The notes under the pieces: model-generated | The model's database searches: none | The model's input: the letters and a program-made list of their open reading frames with translations, nothing else | What the model was told of the DNA's origin: nothing | Part shown: piece after piece, positions 62,841 to 64,000 of the stretch | Numbering within the stretch: position 1 is the first letter of the stretch | How the letters are laid out: each line of letters begins with the position of its first letter | Translations under genes and position numbers: made by a program | Assembly: GCF_000010665.1 (NCBI RefSeq) | Contig: NC_012796.1 | Location: 186,001 to 250,000, forward strand | Source: Solidesulfovibrio magneticus RS-1 | Lineage (GTDB): Bacteria; Desulfobacterota; Desulfovibrionia; Desulfovibrionales; Desulfovibrionaceae | DNA length: 64,000 nt | Direction: 5' to 3'

Positions 62841-64000
62841 CTAGAAGTTGAAGACCTCGTCGATCTCTTCGTCGGTGAAGTCCCAGGTCACGTTGTGCGG
62901 GGCGCAGGGCTCTTCAAAGAACTCCGGCAGCCGGTCGTGGGCCTTGGTGAAGCCGGCGCGCTCGTTGAAGCCGCGCTCGGCCTTGAGGATGGTCTTGCCC
63001 AGGGCCACCACGTCGTCGCCGGTAAGCGACAGGTTGTAGCGGGCGTTGATCATCTCCACCAGGGCGTTGAAGCCGTCGGCGATGTCCAGGATGGCAAAGG
63101 CGATGAACAGACACATGCCGGTGCTGTCCACGGCGGCGGTGGCGATCTGCAGATTGCGCGACAGCTCGACCTGGCCTTCCTTGCCCAGCGGATCGACGAA
63201 GCCGCCGACCTTGAGGATATTGGTGGCCACGGCGTAGCCGGCGGTGTGGTCCGCGCCCATGGGCGTGGTGGCGTAGGTCAGGCCGACGCCCTTGACGGCG
63301 CGCGGGTCGTAGGCCGGGATGGCCTGGTTTTTCACCGTGGGCACGCGGCTTAAGCCATACATCTGGCCAAGGGCGCCGGCGCCGCTGCCCAGGATGCGGC
63401 CAAGGGGGGTGCCTTTGCGGATTTCCAGGATGAGGTTCAGCATGGCCTTGGCGTCGCCCCAGGGGATGATGCCGGCTTCCATGGCCACGCCCACGGTGAC
63501 GGCGGTCTCGATGGAGTCCACGCCCACGTCGTCGAACTCGCGGTCGGCGTAAGCGATGGCGTCGAGGTCGTCCACGCAGGCGTTGGCGCCAAGAGCCCAG
63601 ATGGTCTCATACTCGAAACCGCTGGTCAGGTACTTCTCGTCCTTGTCGTTGTAGTGCTGGGAGCAGCGGATGATGCAGCCGGCATGGCAGCCGTGGGTGG
63701 TCTTGCCCTTGCGGGACTCGATGACGGCGGCCATGGTTTCGCCGCCGACGTTGTTGGCCCACTCGTTGCGGCCGGTGCGGAAGTTCTTGGTGGGCAGGCC
63801 GCCGGCCTCGTTAAGGATGTTGATGAGGATGTTGGTGCCGTACTTGGGCAGGGCCTGGCCGGTGACCGGGTGGGTGGTCAGGGCGTTGGTGAAGCGCTTG
63901 GACGCGTCCTTGAAGGCTTCGGGATTGGCGATGGTCACGCCGGGCGCGCCGGTGTCGTCGATGACCACGGCTTTGATCTTTTTCGCGCCCATGACCGCGC
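62841..64000 (-). CDS. aor: Aldehyde:ferredoxin oxidoreductase, C-terminal part (cut by window edge)
   Basis: Tungsten (or molybdenum) enzyme oxidising aldehydes to acids with ferredoxin as acceptor. At least 386 residues are visible, from AVMGAKKIKAVVIDD onward. The FeS ligands appear in HGCHAGCIIRCSQHY, with a further Cys late in the chain (EEPCAPHN). FEYETIWALGANA, DDVGVDSIETAVTVG and DPRAVKGVGLTYATTPMGADHTAG are pterin and domain 2/3 segments of AOR. The N-terminal barrel (about 200 residues) lies outside the window. In this pathway it would use acetaldehyde made by Adh. Confidence 0.94.
   Translation of the reverse strand, partial: AVMGAKKIKAVVIDDTGAPGVTIANPEAFKDASKRFTNALTTHPVTGQALPKYGTNILINILNEAGGLPTKNFRTGRNEWANNVGGETMAAVIESRKGKTTHGCHAGCIIRCSQHYNDKDEKYLTSGFEYETIWALGANACVDDLDAIAYADREFDDVGVDSIETAVTVGVAMEAGIIPWGDAKAMLNLILEIRKGTPLGRILGSGAGALGQMYGLSRVPTVKNQAIPAYDPRAVKGVGLTYATTPMGADHTAGYAVATNILKVGGFVDPLGKEGQVELSRNLQIATAAVDSTGMCLFIAFAILDIADGFNALVEMINARYNLSLTGDDVVALGKTILKAERGFNERAGFTKAHDRLPEFFEEPCAPHNVTWDFTDEEIDEVFNF

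Overview
The window is about 64 kb of a high-GC bacterial chromosome. It most likely comes from a sulfate-reducing member of the Desulfovibrionales (Desulfovibrio/Solidesulfovibrio type). This is inferred from gene content: [FeFe]-hydrogenase maturases (hydE, hydF), an adh-hdrCBA-flxDCBA cluster of the kind known in Desulfovibrio vulgaris, a tungsten/molybdenum aldehyde:ferredoxin oxidoreductase, and many two-component and c-di-GMP proteins. No rRNA, tRNA, CRISPR array or insertion sequence was seen. Nearly all genes share one high-GC style. The clear exception is an AT-rich orphan gene with its AT-rich upstream region (29.43-31.02 kb).

Layout. 0-4.3 kb: hydE and partial hydF, a PRC-barrel protein and a cardiolipin synthase. 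4.5-5.9 kb: a phage-like switch, a Mor-family activator divergent from an S24 (CI/LexA-like) repressor, with TATTCC/GGAATA operators. 5.9-9.4 kb: a chemoreceptor and two arsenate-reductase-like phosphatases. 9.4-22.8 kb: the central locus. It holds an iron alcohol dehydrogenase, the HdrCBA and FlxDCBA subunits of a flavin-based bifurcating complex, a ferritin-like protein, a protein resembling plasmid TrfA, then a PAS histidine kinase and an NtrC-type regulator. Sigma-54 promoters are visible before adh and, probably, before hdrC. Twin 16-bp inverted sites lie about 160-230 bp before the adh promoter. The regulator pair at the end therefore plausibly controls the cluster.

23-29.4 kb: an HdeA-like periplasmic protein, a two-TM K+ channel overlapping a cyclic-nucleotide-binding protein, a BPL_N protein and valS. 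29.8-37.6 kb: the orphan gene, two receiver-GGDEF-EAL proteins (one with a degenerate receiver), a CBS protein and wrbA. 37.8-50.5 kb: a type I secretion ABC exporter with two degenerate C39-like domains, trmFO, L-2-hydroxyglutarate oxidase, a heptose-bisphosphatase-like HAD enzyme, murB, a racemase, a HlyD adaptor and hemL. 51-64 kb: 3D-domain, SpoIIE phosphatase, RlpA, HU/IHF, HIT, radical SAM, amidohydrolase, EAL-HDOD, Rrf2, MOSC, isochorismatase-like, MoaD-like and the 3'-terminal part of an AOR gene.

Two further patterns stand out. A GC-rich hairpin element (GCCTCCGGCGGCC plus a GGGGCCTGAGGCCCC-like stem) recurs in at least eight gaps. An approximately 35-bp promoter/operator-like element with an AAATAC-N4-GTATTT core is shared by the hydE and arsC upstream regions.
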